Origin: Pseudomonadota bacterium
GTDB taxonomy: Bacteria > Pseudomonadota > Alphaproteobacteria > Caulobacterales > Caulobacteraceae
Assembly: GCA_021808285.1 (NCBI GenBank)
Contig: JAKBBV010000013.1
Span: 1 to 60,303 of the forward strand
Length of the DNA stretch: 60,303 nucleotides
Direction: 5' to 3'
Positions 1-9,047 of this stretch are shown here, in pieces; within the stretch, counting starts at the first letter, position 1, and every line of letters starts with the position of its first letter. A program made the position numbers and the translations under genes. The notes beneath the pieces are model-generated. The model was not told the origin of the DNA and did no database searches. It saw nothing but the letters and a program-made list of their open reading frames with translations.

Positions 1-595
1 CCAAGAGCCCTAAGGTCGAGAGTACGAGAACCACGGCCGACAACAGCATCAGCAAGGACTCAAACCCCGCCCGGCCCAGGAGCGTCGACAACTGGCCGGC
101 GCCGGCGGCGATGGCGACGCCTCCCGCCGCGACAGGCGCGCCGCCCCCGCCGGGCGGAGTGGCTGGCGAGAAGGCGGTCAGATCGGTGAAGGCGCGTTGC
201 AGTCCGTCAAGCACGTCACCGCCGGCGAAGGCCTGTCCCCAAAGCGGTCTGGCGATCAGATCGGCCAACTGCTGCGGTCCGAAAAAGAGCAGATGATAGA
301 CCAGTCTCTGATAGGGGGCCCATTGGGTCGTCAAGGTCAGAACGGCGCCGAGCTTCAGGGCGCTCATCGTCAGATCGCCGAGGCCGAGACCGCCTCGTCC
401 CAGGAGAAGGCGCCAGCCGATCAGCGCCACATAGACCGTCAAGCCCAGGGTGATGAGGGGGCCAAACGCGCCGCCGGACTGGAACAGCAAGGCGTAGGCG
501 GATTCGATCAGGTTCTGGACCCGGCAGTCCACAGCGCCCAGAAGTCCCCTCACCAGAGGCGAGTCGGCGTCGAACACCGGGCAGGCGTCCGCCAT
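1..595 (-). CDS. virB6: VirB6/TrbL-family type IV secretion inner-membrane protein (3' end outside window)
   Basis: I translated this by hand from the minus strand. The ATG (595-593) shares its A with the TGA of virB4, so the genes are translationally coupled. The visible ~198 residues begin MADACPVFDADSPLVRGLL. They contain hydrophobic stretches around residues 42-65 and 75-90 and again at the window edge, separated by a Gly/Pro/Ala-rich loop. VirB6/TrbL proteins are polytopic inner-membrane components of the secretion channel, and this topology and operon position fit that family. The stop codon lies outside the window, so total length is unknown. The call rests on membrane character and on position directly after virB4. 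No virB5 lies between the two genes. Confidence 0.75.
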   Translation of the reverse strand, partial: MADACPVFDADSPLVRGLLGAVDCRVQNLIESAYALLFQSGGAFGPLITLGLTVYVALIGWRLLLGRGGLGLGDLTMSALKLGAVLTLTTQWAPYQRLVYHLLFFGPQQLADLIARPLWGQAFAGGDVLDGLQRAFTDLTAFSPATPPGGGGAPVAAGGVAIAAGAGQLSTLLGRAGFESLLMLLSAVVLVLSTLGLL

Positions 596-2979
596 CAGAC
601 CGTCTCCAGGAACCGCGGCAGCCAGGCCTCCGGCTCATCGCCATGAAGCCGACGCAGCTCATCCAGGCGACGGACGCTGGACTCGCGTCCGGACAGCACC
701 GCCAGAAGGTCGCTCATGCCCTGCAGATTGAGCCGCGCAATCACGCTCTCGCCGCCGTGTTTGATGAGGAAGCAGCGGCTGGTGTCGGGCAGGCGGCGGA
801 TCAGGTCCAGTTCATGGGCCGTGAGGCCGAAACCCTGGCGGTAGTCTTCCTCCCGAGCCTTCGGGTTGACCATGAAGATCTGGGTCGCGGCCTGTTCAAT
901 GATGGCGCTCGAGATTCGGCTCTCCAAGGCGTCCTGGGCGCTCTGGGTGCAGAATCCGACCAGGCCGTTGCGTTTGCGGATGGTCTTCTCCCAGTCCTTC
1001 ACCCGACGCACGAACACCTCGTCATCCAGCGCCTTCCACCCCTCATCAATGACCAGGATCGTGGGGCTCCCATCGAGCCTCTGCTCCACACGGTGAAACA
1101 GATAGAGCAGGGCGGGCGTGCGGCTGGCGGGGTCGTCAAGGATCTGGGTCAGATCGAAGCCGAGGGTGCGAGCGCTGAGATCCAGCTCATCGATCTCGTT
1201 GTCGAACAGCCAGGCCTGAGCGCCTGAGGAGTGCCAGGGCGCGAGACGCGCGGCGAGATCGCCACTCGTGGGCCGTCGTCCCCCGCGGAACAGCTCAGCG
1301 AAATGACGAAGTCGACGATAGCTCTCCGGTTGGGCGAAGTTGGCGTCGATCGCCTCGGCGATGGCCGCCAGGTCCGCCGCATCCATGACCGCGCCCGGTC
1401 GGGCGACCAGGGCCGCCGTCCAATCGATCAGGAATTGCCGGTTGGCCGGGGTATCCTCCAGAAGGAGGGGATTGAGGCCGGTAGGCGTCCCGGGACGCAG
1501 GACATCGTATCGCCCGCCCATGGCGCGCAGAAAGATTTCGGCGCCGCGATCCTTGTCAAAATAGACGATCCGCGGGTTCAGCCTCTGCGCCTGGGCCAGG
1601 AGGAAGCCCAGGACCACGGTCTTGCCCGAGCCGGAGGGTCCGATGAGGGTGAAGTTTCCCAGATCGCCATGATGAAAATTGAAGTGGTAGGGTCCTGCGG
1701 CCGTGGTCTCCAGGACCGTGACCGCCGTTCCCCAATGCACGTCCTCGGCCTGTCCGACGGGAAAGTTGTGAAAGCTGGCGAGGCTCGCGAAATTGGCGCT
1801 GGAGACCAGGGCCCGGCGTCCGATGTCGCGGAAATTGCCTGGGAACTGGGCCCAGAACGCCGGCTCAAGCGCAACGTCTTCGCGCACGGCGATTGCCCCG
1901 GTTTCGGCGAAGGCCGCCTGAACCTCGGCGACGGCGTCATCGAGCGCAGCGAGGCTGGGCGCGCGCACCATGACCGAAAGATGATGTTCGCCAAAGGCGG
2001 CCCGGCCGGCGGCGACGTCGTCCTTGGCCGTAACCAGGCTGTCGCGCAAAGACATGGCCTCATCCTCAGCGGCGCGCATGCGGCGCAAGGTCAGGTTCAT
2101 GCGCTCCAGCGAGGCCGCTCGACCGACAAAGGCGAAGCTTTCGGTGAGGACCAATTCGTGCGGCAGGCGCAGAAGGTCGTCCAGCATGCCGGGCGAGGTA
2201 TGGCTGGGGTAATCCTTCAACGAGACGAGGGCGGCGAAGTCACGCGGACGTTCGCCGCCGGGGCCGAACTCCACGGCGCGAGCCCCGAACGCCACACGCC
2301 TGTAGGGAAGATAGAGTCCGATATCGCCGCAGGGAGCCAAAACCGGCCGTGTCTCGCCGTTGAACAACAGAGACAGGAACTCCAGGGGCTCCGAGCAAAG
2401 GCCAGCGGGCCCGTCGTAGGCGCTCAAGGTGCGGGCGCCGTAGGCCTCAAGGGACGCCAGAAGAGACTCGCGCGCGGCGTTCAAGGCCTGAAGGGCCGCC
2501 GATGAGGCCGCGGCGTCGGGCGGTGAGGCGATCCCCGCCAGGCCGCGCCACGCTCCCGCGACCAGACCGGCCCGTCCGGGGAGGGGCCGTCGCACGAGGG
2601 TCAGTACGAGGTCGTTCACGAACAGGCGACGCGTCGCCAGGCGCTCCGTCCAGGCCGTGTCCAGGGCACGGCTGAAGGGATCGTTGAACTTGCCCTCGAG
2701 GCGCGGATGGGCCGGGCGACGGACGATATGGTGATAGAGCGCGAACCGAGGGTCCGCGATGGACCTCAGCAGGGTCTCGCGAACCGACTTGCGATAGTTC
2801 AGCTCCTCCGCATCGCCGGTCTCGAACGGCAGACCCTTGAGCTGGATGAACTGCATCAGCCGGCCGTCGCGGGTCTCCAGGGTCAGGTCGTCCACATGCC
2901 GCGCGTAGGGGAGACGTCGCCCCGCCAAGGCTTCCCGCCCGGGCGGTGGCCCCGGACTTGTCGGAGACTTAGGACCCAT
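595..2979 (-). CDS. virB4: VirB4-family type IV secretion ATPase
   Basis: The protein has 794 residues, the usual VirB4 length. It is the conserved cytoplasmic/inner-membrane ATPase that powers pilus assembly and substrate transfer in VirB-type secretion systems. The N-terminal CagE/TrbE/VirB domain includes LAGRRLPYARHVDD near residue 20 and LNYRKSVRETLL near 60. The C-terminal P-loop domain has Walker A GPSGSGKT at about 447-454 and Walker B ILVIDEGW at about 641-648, both intact. The start at 2979 follows the virB3 stop by one base, and the stop overlaps the virB6 ATG. The protein appears complete and functional. The family is certain. Whether the system does conjugation or effector export cannot be told from here. 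Confidence 0.95.
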   Translation of the reverse strand: MGPKSPTSPGPPPGREALAGRRLPYARHVDDLTLETRDGRLMQFIQLKGLPFETGDAEELNYRKSVRETLLRSIADPRFALYHHIVRRPAHPRLEGKFNDPFSRALDTAWTERLATRRLFVNDLVLTLVRRPLPGRAGLVAGAWRGLAGIASPPDAAASSAALQALNAARESLLASLEAYGARTLSAYDGPAGLCSEPLEFLSLLFNGETRPVLAPCGDIGLYLPYRRVAFGARAVEFGPGGERPRDFAALVSLKDYPSHTSPGMLDDLLRLPHELVLTESFAFVGRAASLERMNLTLRRMRAAEDEAMSLRDSLVTAKDDVAAGRAAFGEHHLSVMVRAPSLAALDDAVAEVQAAFAETGAIAVREDVALEPAFWAQFPGNFRDIGRRALVSSANFASLASFHNFPVGQAEDVHWGTAVTVLETTAAGPYHFNFHHGDLGNFTLIGPSGSGKTVVLGFLLAQAQRLNPRIVYFDKDRGAEIFLRAMGGRYDVLRPGTPTGLNPLLLEDTPANRQFLIDWTAALVARPGAVMDAADLAAIAEAIDANFAQPESYRRLRHFAELFRGGRRPTSGDLAARLAPWHSSGAQAWLFDNEIDELDLSARTLGFDLTQILDDPASRTPALLYLFHRVEQRLDGSPTILVIDEGWKALDDEVFVRRVKDWEKTIRKRNGLVGFCTQSAQDALESRISSAIIEQAATQIFMVNPKAREEDYRQGFGLTAHELDLIRRLPDTSRCFLIKHGGESVIARLNLQGMSDLLAVLSGRESSVRRLDELRRLHGDEPEAWLPRFLETV

Positions 2980-2980
2980 T

Positions 2981-3268
2981 TCAGGGCGAATAGACGTTGC
3001 AACCCCAGAAGGCGAAGTTCTTCACCCTGGGGCAGCGGCTCACGCGAATGAGCCAGAGATCAAACATTCGCGGCTCATTCAGACAGGCGAGGTAGCCCGC
3101 GAGGTGGATCAGGGGCGCGACCAGAAGAGCCAGGAAGGATCGGCTGATGAGAAAAAGCTCTATCGTCAGCACCGCGTTGACGACGAAATAGCTGTAGGTG
3201 ACGCCGGCGAACATCTGCGGGCGGGTCATGGCCTGAAACACAAGATCCCGATCGAGCGGGGCGGTCAT
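2981..3268 (-). CDS. virB3: VirB3-family type IV secretion membrane protein
   Basis: This is a 95-residue protein beginning MTAPLDRDLVFQAMTRPQMF. VirB3 proteins start with this kind of short soluble segment carrying an F-x-A-M-T-R-P motif, followed by one or two membrane helices (here about residues 22-60). They form part of the inner-membrane platform with VirB4, VirB6 and VirB8. The gene sits between virB2 (3 bp away) and virB4 (1 bp away), the standard order. Length and motif agree well with the family. Confidence 0.92.
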   Translation of the reverse strand: MTAPLDRDLVFQAMTRPQMFAGVTYSYFVVNAVLTIELFLISRSFLALLVAPLIHLAGYLACLNEPRMFDLWLIRVSRCPRVKNFAFWGCNVYSP

Positions 3269-3271
3269 GGT

Positions 3272-3601
3272 TCAGGTCCCCGCGAGGCTTCGGATGCCGG
3301 CCACGATGGCCGCGGCGCCAAAGACGATGAAGCAGCCCAGAATCACAGTGGCGCCGCGCCGCCAGTCGATCCGTCCGGTCAGCATCATCAGCCCTGTGGC
3401 GGCCACGGCGATCACCGCCACGCCGGTGGCCACATTGCCCAGAAGGGTGCCCTCAAGCCAGGCGACCGCATTGAAGATCACGTTCGATCCCGCGGGATCA
3501 AGCGGCGCGGCCTGGGCCCACAACGGCGTTGGCGCCATAAGGGCCGCTGCGAGGCTGGCGACCCGCCGCTTCGTTTGTCCTGCGCTTGGGCGGGTGCTCA
3601 T
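3272..3601 (-). CDS. virB2: VirB2/TrbC-family pilin
   Basis: The 109-residue product has a signal sequence (basic start, then LAAALMAPTPLWAQA around residues 17-31). Two hydrophobic segments follow, separated by a short polar loop (GRIDWRR), which is the two-helix layout of VirB2/TrbC pilins. After cleavage the subunit would polymerise into the extracellular pilus of the secretion system. The ATG overlaps the virB1 stop by 4 nt (ATGA), indicating coupled translation. VirB2 sequences are poorly conserved, so the call rests on topology and operon position. Confidence 0.85.
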   Translation of the reverse strand: MSTRPSAGQTKRRVASLAAALMAPTPLWAQAAPLDPAGSNVIFNAVAWLEGTLLGNVATGVAVIAVAATGLMMLTGRIDWRRGATVILGCFIVFGAAAIVAGIRSLAGT

Positions 3602-4233
3602 CTCATCTCCACAGCCGACTCGCCTGCATTCTCCCGACTCGCCGAAGCGCTTAGCCGATCGAGAACGGCGGCGACATAGGCCCGGGTCTCCTTGTACGGC
3701 GGAACTCCGCCGAAGCGGTCGACGACGGCGGGGCCGGCGTTGTAGGCCGCCAGCGCCTTGGGGATATCCCCCTGGTAGCGGTCGATCATTTTGCGAAGGT
3801 AGCGGGCCCCGCCGCGAAGATTGTCCGCCTTGTGGAGGGGATCGACATCAAACGCCGCCGCCGTTCCCGGCATGAGCTGCATTTCCCCGATGGCGCCCTT
3901 GGGCGATACGGCTCCGTCCCGAAAGCCGGATTCCCGCCAGGCCACGGCCGCCACCAGATCCGGGCTTAGCCCCGCTTCGCGCGCCGCCTGCACCAGCGCG
4001 GCGCTGTGGCCCGCTTCACCAGGCGAGGGGGGGGCGTGTCCGACCGGCGTGATCGGCGACGCGCCGGCATCGGTGAAAATCTCCGGCCGGTCATAGACGG
4101 TCGCCGACCCGCTCGCATCGAGACTGATCACCTCGGCCACCGCCGATCCCGCCGTGAGCGCCAGGGCGACAACTCCCATCGCCAATCCCATGGCGCGGGC
4201 CCGGATAGCTTTGCGCCTCCACCGATCTCGCAT
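3598..4233 (-). CDS. virB1: VirB1-family lytic transglycosylase
   Basis: I place the start at ATG 4233, giving 211 residues. It is preceded by a good ribosome site (GGGAG about 8 nt upstream) and followed by a basic N-region and hydrophobic core (residues ~13-34) typical of an export signal. Longer in-frame versions would lack these features. The C-terminal half is a soluble lytic transglycosylase (SLT) domain with the catalytic-Glu motif AVAWRESGF, then GAIGEMQLMPGTA and AYNAGP, all family hallmarks. The enzyme cleaves peptidoglycan glycan strands to let the secretion apparatus through the wall. It is the first gene of the visible virB operon and is transcribed divergently from rpsJ. Confidence 0.92.
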   Translation of the reverse strand: MRDRWRRKAIRARAMGLAMGVVALALTAGSAVAEVISLDASGSATVYDRPEIFTDAGASPITPVGHAPPSPGEAGHSAALVQAAREAGLSPDLVAAVAWRESGFRDGAVSPKGAIGEMQLMPGTAAAFDVDPLHKADNLRGGARYLRKMIDRYQGDIPKALAAYNAGPAVVDRFGGVPPYKETRAYVAAVLDRLSASASRENAGESAVEMR

Positions 4234-4447
4234 GCGTCTGTCTCTCCCTCGGGTCCCTTCGAGGTCCGTCTTGACGCGGACACCCGCAAATCGAAGTGAG
4301 AGCATGGGTGAGAGAGGGCCGCAAGTCGCCAGGGGCCCGCGGTCGAAGGGGCGCGATCCGTTCGCCATGGCGACCAGGCTTGGATCAGACGCGTCGCGAG
4401 CCTGAGCGCCCCGCGAGGTTGTCTTGCCTCCACAGGGTTGCAACGCC

Positions 4448-4476
4448 TTGACGGCGACGATCCCGGCGACTAGTAA
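4448..4476 (+). promoter_or_regulatory. Predicted sigma70-type promoter of the S10 operon
   Basis: TTGACG (4448-4453) is followed after exactly 17 nt by TAGTAA (4471-4476), a close match to the housekeeping consensus. Transcription would begin near 4483, leaving a leader of about 250 nt before rpsJ. The 502-bp stretch between virB1 and rpsJ has no other convincing gene. Start site inferred, not measured. Confidence 0.6.
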
Positions 4477-4561
4477 CCGCGCCTCTTGATGAGAACCGGC
4501 TGTGCTTCGCCTTTGAGAAAGGGACGAGGCAGACGCGGTTCGCAAGGCGAATCGGCGCCTC

Positions 4562-4635
4562 TGCGGTGGAAATCCGCAAAGGTGGGCGATTTAGGCCCTC
4601 GCGGGTTTCCGCGTGGGCCCTTCGTTTTTTGCGGA
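4562..4635 (+). promoter_or_regulatory. Attenuator-like leader element upstream of rpsJ
   Basis: The core is an intrinsic-terminator hairpin. GGCCC (4594-4598) pairs with GGGCC (4615-4619) and CGCGG (4600-4604) with CCGCG (4609-4613) around a GTTT loop, and CTTCGTTTTTT follows. The segment TCCGCAAA (4573-4580) is perfectly complementary to TTTGCGGA (4628-4635), which covers half of the T-run, but part of it can instead pair with TGCGG (4562-4566). Mutually exclusive pairings around a terminator are typical of attenuation. The element lies between the predicted promoter and rpsJ, and no plus-strand gene upstream needs terminating. Confidence 0.55.
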
Positions 4636-4735
4636 CTTACGCGTTCGGCCGCCCTTCCGGGGGCAGCGGGTTGGTCTTTGAAAAGTTGGGCGCTTCAGGG
4701 CTCGGTCGGCCTGGGCATTTGTGAAGACAGACGAG

Positions 4736-5044
4736 ATGGATCGGCAAAACATTCGCATCCGGCTCAAAGCCTTCGATCACCGGGTTCTCGATCATTCGAC
4801 CCGGGAGATCGTAAACACCGCCAAGCGCACCGGCGCGACCGTACGCGGGCCTATTCCGCTGCCCACTCTCATCGAACGCTTCACCGTCAACCGTTCGCCT
4901 CACATCGACAAGAAGTCCCGTGAGCAATTCGAGATCCGCACCCACAAGCGCGTTCTCGACATTGTCGACCCGACGCCACAGACCGTCGACGCCCTGATGA
5001 AACTCGACCTTTCCGCCGGGGTCGACGTTGAGATCAAGCTCTGA
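4736..5044 (+). CDS. rpsJ: 30S ribosomal protein S10
   Basis: S10 is a 30S head protein; with NusB it also takes part in transcription antitermination. The 102-residue product starts [15 protein letters not shown] and matches the alphaproteobacterial S10 length. I choose ATG 4736 over an in-frame GTG 15 nt upstream because the N-terminus then matches the family. It is the first gene of the S10 operon. In related genomes tuf commonly precedes it, but here the neighbouring upstream gene is virB1 on the opposite strand. Confidence 0.98.
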   Translation: MDRQNIRIRLKAFDHRVLDHSTREIVNTAKRTGATVRGPIPLPTLIERFTVNRSPHIDKKSREQFEIRTHKRVLDIVDPTPQTVDALMKLDLSAGVDVEIKL

Positions 5045-5056
5045 GGGCCGCCGAAC

Positions 5057-5830
5057 ATGCGTACCGGCATCATCGCCAAGAAACTCGGGATGACTCGCTT
5101 CTTCGATGAAGCGGGGACCCACGTTCCGGTCACTGTCCTCAGCCTTGATGGCTGCCAGGTGACGGGTCAGCGCACGAAGGCGCGTGACGGCTATGTCGCG
5201 CTGCAACTGGGGGCGGGTTCCCGGAAGGCCAAAAACGCCACTCAAGCCCTGCGCGGCCAGTTCGCCAAGGCTGAGGTCGAGCTCAAGCGCCACCTGGCGG
5301 AGTTCCGGGTCACCGAAGACAACCTGATCGATGTCGGCGCGGAGTTCACCGCCGACCATTTCGTGCCCGGACAGAAGGTCGATGTGTCCGGAATCACGGT
5401 CGGCAAGGGCTTCGCGGGCGCGATGAAGCGTTGGAACTTCGGCGGCATGCGCGCCACCCACGGCGTGTCGGTGTCGCACCGGGCCCACGGTTCGACGGGT
5501 CAGCGTCAGGATCCGGGCAAGGTCTTCAAGAACAAGAAGATGGCCGGTCACATGGGTCAGGACACGGTCACGACGCTCAACCTGACTATTTACAAGGTGG
5601 ACGTCGAGCGCGGGCTGATCCTGGTCAAGGGCGCGGTGCCGGGGTCCGAGGGCGGATATGTCCGCATCCGCGATGCGCTCAAAGCGCCGCCGCCCGCGGA
5701 AATTCCATATCCCGGGGCGGTCAGGCTGCGCGGCGCGTCGTCGGTCAAGGATGCGGAATCTGAGGACTCTGTCGCCGTCGAGGCGGCCGTGGACACCGCT
5801 CCGGAAGCCGCTGTCGAGGGAGAAGCCTGA
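5057..5830 (+). CDS. rplC: 50S ribosomal protein L3
   Basis: L3 binds 23S rRNA near the peptidyl transferase centre and is an early assembly protein. The product has 257 residues, with the typical start [16 protein letters not shown] and the conserved loop [20 protein letters not shown] around residue 150. A tail of about 45 residues rich in Ala and Glu extends beyond the usual end; such tails are seen in alphaproteobacterial L3. The stop overlaps the rplD start (TGATG). Confidence 0.98.
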   Translation: MRTGIIAKKLGMTRFFDEAGTHVPVTVLSLDGCQVTGQRTKARDGYVALQLGAGSRKAKNATQALRGQFAKAEVELKRHLAEFRVTEDNLIDVGAEFTADHFVPGQKVDVSGITVGKGFAGAMKRWNFGGMRATHGVSVSHRAHGSTGQRQDPGKVFKNKKMAGHMGQDTVTTLNLTIYKVDVERGLILVKGAVPGSEGGYVRIRDALKAPPPAEIPYPGAVRLRGASSVKDAESEDSVAVEAAVDTAPEAAVEGEA

Positions 5831-6468
5831 TGAAACTCAAGGCCGTCACTCTGGATGGCGGCTCGGCCAAGACGGTCGAGCTTCGCGACGATATCTTCGG
5901 CATCGCCGAGATCCGGGACGACATTTTGCAGCGGTGCGTGACGTGGCAGTTGGCCAAGCGTCGAGCCGGCACGCACAAGATTCAGGTGCGCAACGAGGTC
6001 TCTCGCACGGGCAAGAAGATGTACAAGCAGAAGGGCACGGGCGGGGCTCGCCACGGCTCGCGTCGGGCGGCTCAGTTTGTCGGCGGGGCCAAGGCGCACG
6101 GCCCGGTCGTGCGCAGCCACGCCTTCTCTTTGCCCAAGCAGGTGCGCGCCCTGGCGCTGCGGCACGCCCTTTCGGCCAAGGCCAAGAGCGGACAGCTCAT
6201 GGTGCTTGAAGCCGCCTCGCTTGAAGCGCCCAAAACCGCCGCCCTCAAGGGAAGCTTCGCCAAGCTCGGCCTGACCAATGCGCTGATCATCGCGGGTTCG
6301 CAGGTGGAGGCCAATTTTGGCCTGGCCGCCCGCAACATTCCTAATATCGATGTCCTGCCCAATGCGGGTCTGAACGTCTATGACGTGTTGCGCCGTGACA
6401 CCCTGGTCCTCACCCGCGATGCGGTGGACGCCATCCAGGCGCGCTTCCCGGCCGAGGAGGCCGCCTGA
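5830..6468 (+). CDS. rplD: 50S ribosomal protein L4
   Basis: L4 lines the exit tunnel, and in Escherichia coli it also represses the S10 operon through the mRNA leader. The 212-residue protein has the conserved tunnel-loop region [20 protein letters not shown] near residues 58-77. The start is coupled to the rplC stop by a one-base overlap. If the leader structure before rpsJ is regulatory, L4 is the first candidate effector; that is inference only. Confidence 0.98.
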   Translation: MKLKAVTLDGGSAKTVELRDDIFGIAEIRDDILQRCVTWQLAKRRAGTHKIQVRNEVSRTGKKMYKQKGTGGARHGSRRAAQFVGGAKAHGPVVRSHAFSLPKQVRALALRHALSAKAKSGQLMVLEAASLEAPKTAALKGSFAKLGLTNALIIAGSQVEANFGLAARNIPNIDVLPNAGLNVYDVLRRDTLVLTRDAVDAIQARFPAEEAA

Positions 6469-6470
6469 TC

Positions 6471-6767
6471 ATGGCCCTTACCCCTCGTCACTATGACACC
6501 ATCCTGGCGCCGCTCATCACCGAGAAGGCGACCCAGCTCTCCGAACAGAACAAGGTCGTCTTCAAGGTCGCGCTCGACGCTGACAAGGAAGCCATCGCTG
6601 TCGCCGTCGAGGAGCTGTTCAAGGTCAAGGTCGTCAAGGTCAACACCCTCGTCCAGAAGGGCAAGACCAAGCGTTTCCGCGGTCGGCCCGGCCGGCGTTC
6701 CGACATCAAGAAGGCGATCGTGACCCTGCAAGAGGGCCAATCGATCGACATCACGACGGGGCTCTGA
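6471..6767 (+). CDS. rplW: 50S ribosomal protein L23
   Basis: L23 sits at the tunnel exit and is the docking site for trigger factor and the signal recognition particle. The 98-residue product opens with [17 protein letters not shown] and contains [20 protein letters not shown], both typical. It begins 2 bp after the rplD stop in standard S10 operon order. Confidence 0.98.
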   Translation: MALTPRHYDTILAPLITEKATQLSEQNKVVFKVALDADKEAIAVAVEELFKVKVVKVNTLVQKGKTKRFRGRPGRRSDIKKAIVTLQEGQSIDITTGL

Positions 6768-6772
6768 GGTCT

Positions 6773-7609
6773 ATGGCGCTCAAGCAATTCAATCCGACCT
6801 CCCCGGCGCGGCGCGGCCTTGTGCTGGTCGATCGCTCGGAACTGCACAAAGGCCGTCCCGAGAAGAGCCTGGTCGAGGGACTGACCAAGTCCGGCGGTCG
6901 CGGCGGCGGCGGACGGATTTCCACGCGTTTCCGCGGCGGTGGGGCAAAGCGCCTCTATCGCGTGATCGATTTCAAGCGTCGCAAGTGGGGTGTGAGCGCG
7001 GTCGTCGACCGCCTCGAATACGATCCCAATCGCACCGCCTTCATCGCCCTCATCCGGTATGCCGACGGCGAGCTGGCCTATATCCTTGCGCCTCAGCGGC
7101 TGAAGGTCGGCGATGAGATCGTCGCCGGAGAGAAAGTGGACGTGAAGCCCGGCAACGCCTCGCCTCTGCGCGGTCTGCCCATCGGCACGATCATTCACAA
7201 TGTGGAGCTGAAGCCGCAGAAGGGCGGTCAGATCGCCCGCTCAGCGGGCGCCTACGCCCAACTCGTCGGTCGGGATGCCGGCTATGCCCAGATCCGCCTG
7301 AACTCGGGTGAGCTCCGCATGGTGCCGGACAGCTGCATGGCCACGGTGGGGGCGGTGTCGAACCCCGATCACATGAACGAGGTTCTCGGCAAGGCGGGAC
7401 GCGTGCGGCACAAAGGTCGCCGGCCCCACGTCCGCGGCGTCGCCATGAACCCGATCGATCACCCGCACGGCGGCGGCGAAGGCCGCACCTCCGGCGGCCG
7501 TCATCCTGTGACGCCTTGGGGCAAACCCACCAAGGGCCGCAAGACCCGCGTCAACAAGACGACGGACAAGTTCATCATTCGCTCCCGCCACGTCAGGAAG
7601 GCGCGCTAA
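6773..7609 (+). CDS. rplB: 50S ribosomal protein L2
   Basis: L2 is a large primary 23S rRNA-binding protein needed for subunit association and peptidyl transferase activity. The 278-residue product shows the glycine-rich [18 protein letters not shown] segment near residue 40 and the C-terminal [19 protein letters not shown], which carries the conserved His important for peptide-bond formation. Full length. Confidence 0.98.
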   Translation: MALKQFNPTSPARRGLVLVDRSELHKGRPEKSLVEGLTKSGGRGGGGRISTRFRGGGAKRLYRVIDFKRRKWGVSAVVDRLEYDPNRTAFIALIRYADGELAYILAPQRLKVGDEIVAGEKVDVKPGNASPLRGLPIGTIIHNVELKPQKGGQIARSAGAYAQLVGRDAGYAQIRLNSGELRMVPDSCMATVGAVSNPDHMNEVLGKAGRVRHKGRRPHVRGVAMNPIDHPHGGGEGRTSGGRHPVTPWGKPTKGRKTRVNKTTDKFIIRSRHVRKAR

Positions 7610-7613
7610 GTCT

Positions 7614-7892
7614 ATGACCCGTTCAGTCTGGAAAGGCCCGTTCGTCGACGGCTACCTCCTGAAAAAGGCGGATGCCGCCCAGTCGTCCGGCCGCAAGGAA
7701 GTCATCAAGACCTGGTCGCGCCGTTCGACCATCATGCCGCAGTTCGTCGGCCTGACCTTTGGGGTCCATAACGGTCAAAAGCATGTCCCGGTCCTCGTTA
7801 GCGAGGACATGGTGGGCATGAAGTTCGGCGAGTTCGCCCCGACCCGGTATTTTCCGGGCCACGCTGCGGACAAGAAAGCCAAGAGGAAGTAA
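7614..7892 (+). CDS. rpsS: 30S ribosomal protein S19
   Basis: S19 is a 30S head protein contacting S13 and the A-site finger. The 92-residue product begins [19 protein letters not shown] and contains [15 protein letters not shown], the S19 signature area. It starts 4 bp after rplB. Length and motifs are standard. Confidence 0.98.
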   Translation: MTRSVWKGPFVDGYLLKKADAAQSSGRKEVIKTWSRRSTIMPQFVGLTFGVHNGQKHVPVLVSEDMVGMKFGEFAPTRYFPGHAADKKAKRK

Positions 7893-7894
7893 CC

Positions 7895-8275
7895 ATGGGC
7901 AAGCCGGTGAATCCGCGCCGCGTGGGCCAGACCGAAGCCATGAGCAAGGTTCGGAGTCTGCGCACCAGCGCCCGTAAACTCAACCTGGTGGCCCAGTCGA
8001 TCCGGGGCCTCAAGGTCCAGCGGGCCCTCAACGAACTTGAGTTCAGCCCCAAGCGCATCGCGGGCGATGTGCGCAAGGCGCTCTATGCGGCCATCTCCAA
8101 TGCGGAGAACAACCACGGTCTCGACATCGACAATCTGGTGGTGGCTCAGGCCTATGTCGGCCGCAACCTGGTGATGAAGCGCTTCTCGGCGCGGGCGCGC
8201 GGACGCGCCTCCCGGATCGAGAAGCCGTTCTCGGAGATCACGATCGTGGTGCGTGAAATGGGCGAGGCGGTCTGA
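7895..8275 (+). CDS. rplV: 50S ribosomal protein L22
   Basis: L22 lines the nascent-peptide tunnel with L4, and its beta-hairpin tip is a site of macrolide resistance mutations. The 126-residue product includes [17 protein letters not shown] and the hairpin region [18 protein letters not shown]. The stop overlaps the rpsC start (TGATG). Confidence 0.98.
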   Translation: MGKPVNPRRVGQTEAMSKVRSLRTSARKLNLVAQSIRGLKVQRALNELEFSPKRIAGDVRKALYAAISNAENNHGLDIDNLVVAQAYVGRNLVMKRFSARARGRASRIEKPFSEITIVVREMGEAV

Positions 8276-9030
8276 TGGGTCAGAAAGTCAATCCGGTCGG
8301 CCTGCGCCTGGGCGTCAATCGCACCTGGGACAGTCGTTGGTTCGCCAGCGGCGACGATTATTCGCGTCTGCTGCACGACGATATCCGGCTTCGCAAGGAG
8401 CTCAAGAAGCGCCTGGCCCAGGCGGGGGTGTCGCGCATCATCATCGAGCGGCCTCACAAGAAGTGCCGGGTGACCATCTATTCGGCCCGCCCCGGCGTGA
8501 TCATCGGCAAGAAGGGCGCCGATATCGATAAGTTGCGCGCGGATCTCGCCGCGATGACCGAGGGCGAGGTTCACCTGAATATCGTCGAGGTGCGCAAGCC
8601 CGAGACCGACGCCCAGCTGGTGGCGGAAAACATCGCCCAGCAGCTTGAGCGCCGGATCGCCTTCCGTAGGGCCATGAAGCGGGCCATGCAGTCGGCGATG
8701 CGCCTGGGCGCCAAGGGGGTTCGAGTGGAGGTCGCCGGTCGCCTTGGCGGCGCCGAGATCGCCCGTGCGGAGAGCTATCACGAAGGTCGTGTGCCGCGTC
8801 ACACCCTGCGCGCGGATATCGACTTCGGGTTCGCCGAGGCCCGGACAACCTACGGCATCATCGGCGTGAAGACCTGGATCTTCAAAGGTGAGGTCCTCGA
8901 GCACGACCCCATGGCGCTCGATAAGCGCCTGGCCAGTGAATCCGGGCCCGCCGGCGAAGGGGCGGGTCGCGATGGCCCGGGCCGCGACCGCGCGCCCCGC
9001 CGCGAACGCCGCGAAACGGCGGCCGCCTGA
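8275..9030 (+). CDS. rpsC: 30S ribosomal protein S3
   Basis: S3 forms part of the mRNA entry channel and its helicase activity. The 251-residue product begins [20 protein letters not shown] and has the KH domain motif [15 protein letters not shown] near residue 75. The C-terminal ~35 residues are a basic, Gly/Arg-rich tail, longer than in enteric S3 but common in alphaproteobacteria. Translation is coupled to rplV. Confidence 0.98.
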   Translation: MGQKVNPVGLRLGVNRTWDSRWFASGDDYSRLLHDDIRLRKELKKRLAQAGVSRIIIERPHKKCRVTIYSARPGVIIGKKGADIDKLRADLAAMTEGEVHLNIVEVRKPETDAQLVAENIAQQLERRIAFRRAMKRAMQSAMRLGAKGVRVEVAGRLGGAEIARAESYHEGRVPRHTLRADIDFGFAEARTTYGIIGVKTWIFKGEVLEHDPMALDKRLASESGPAGEGAGRDGPGRDRAPRRERRETAAA

Positions 9031-9047
9031 CGCATTAGGATCTGGTC

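Noticed and set aside
4525-4560. tRNA T-arm-like sequence GGTTCGCAAGG
   Set aside because: No acceptor stem, D-arm or anticodon arm could be built around it.
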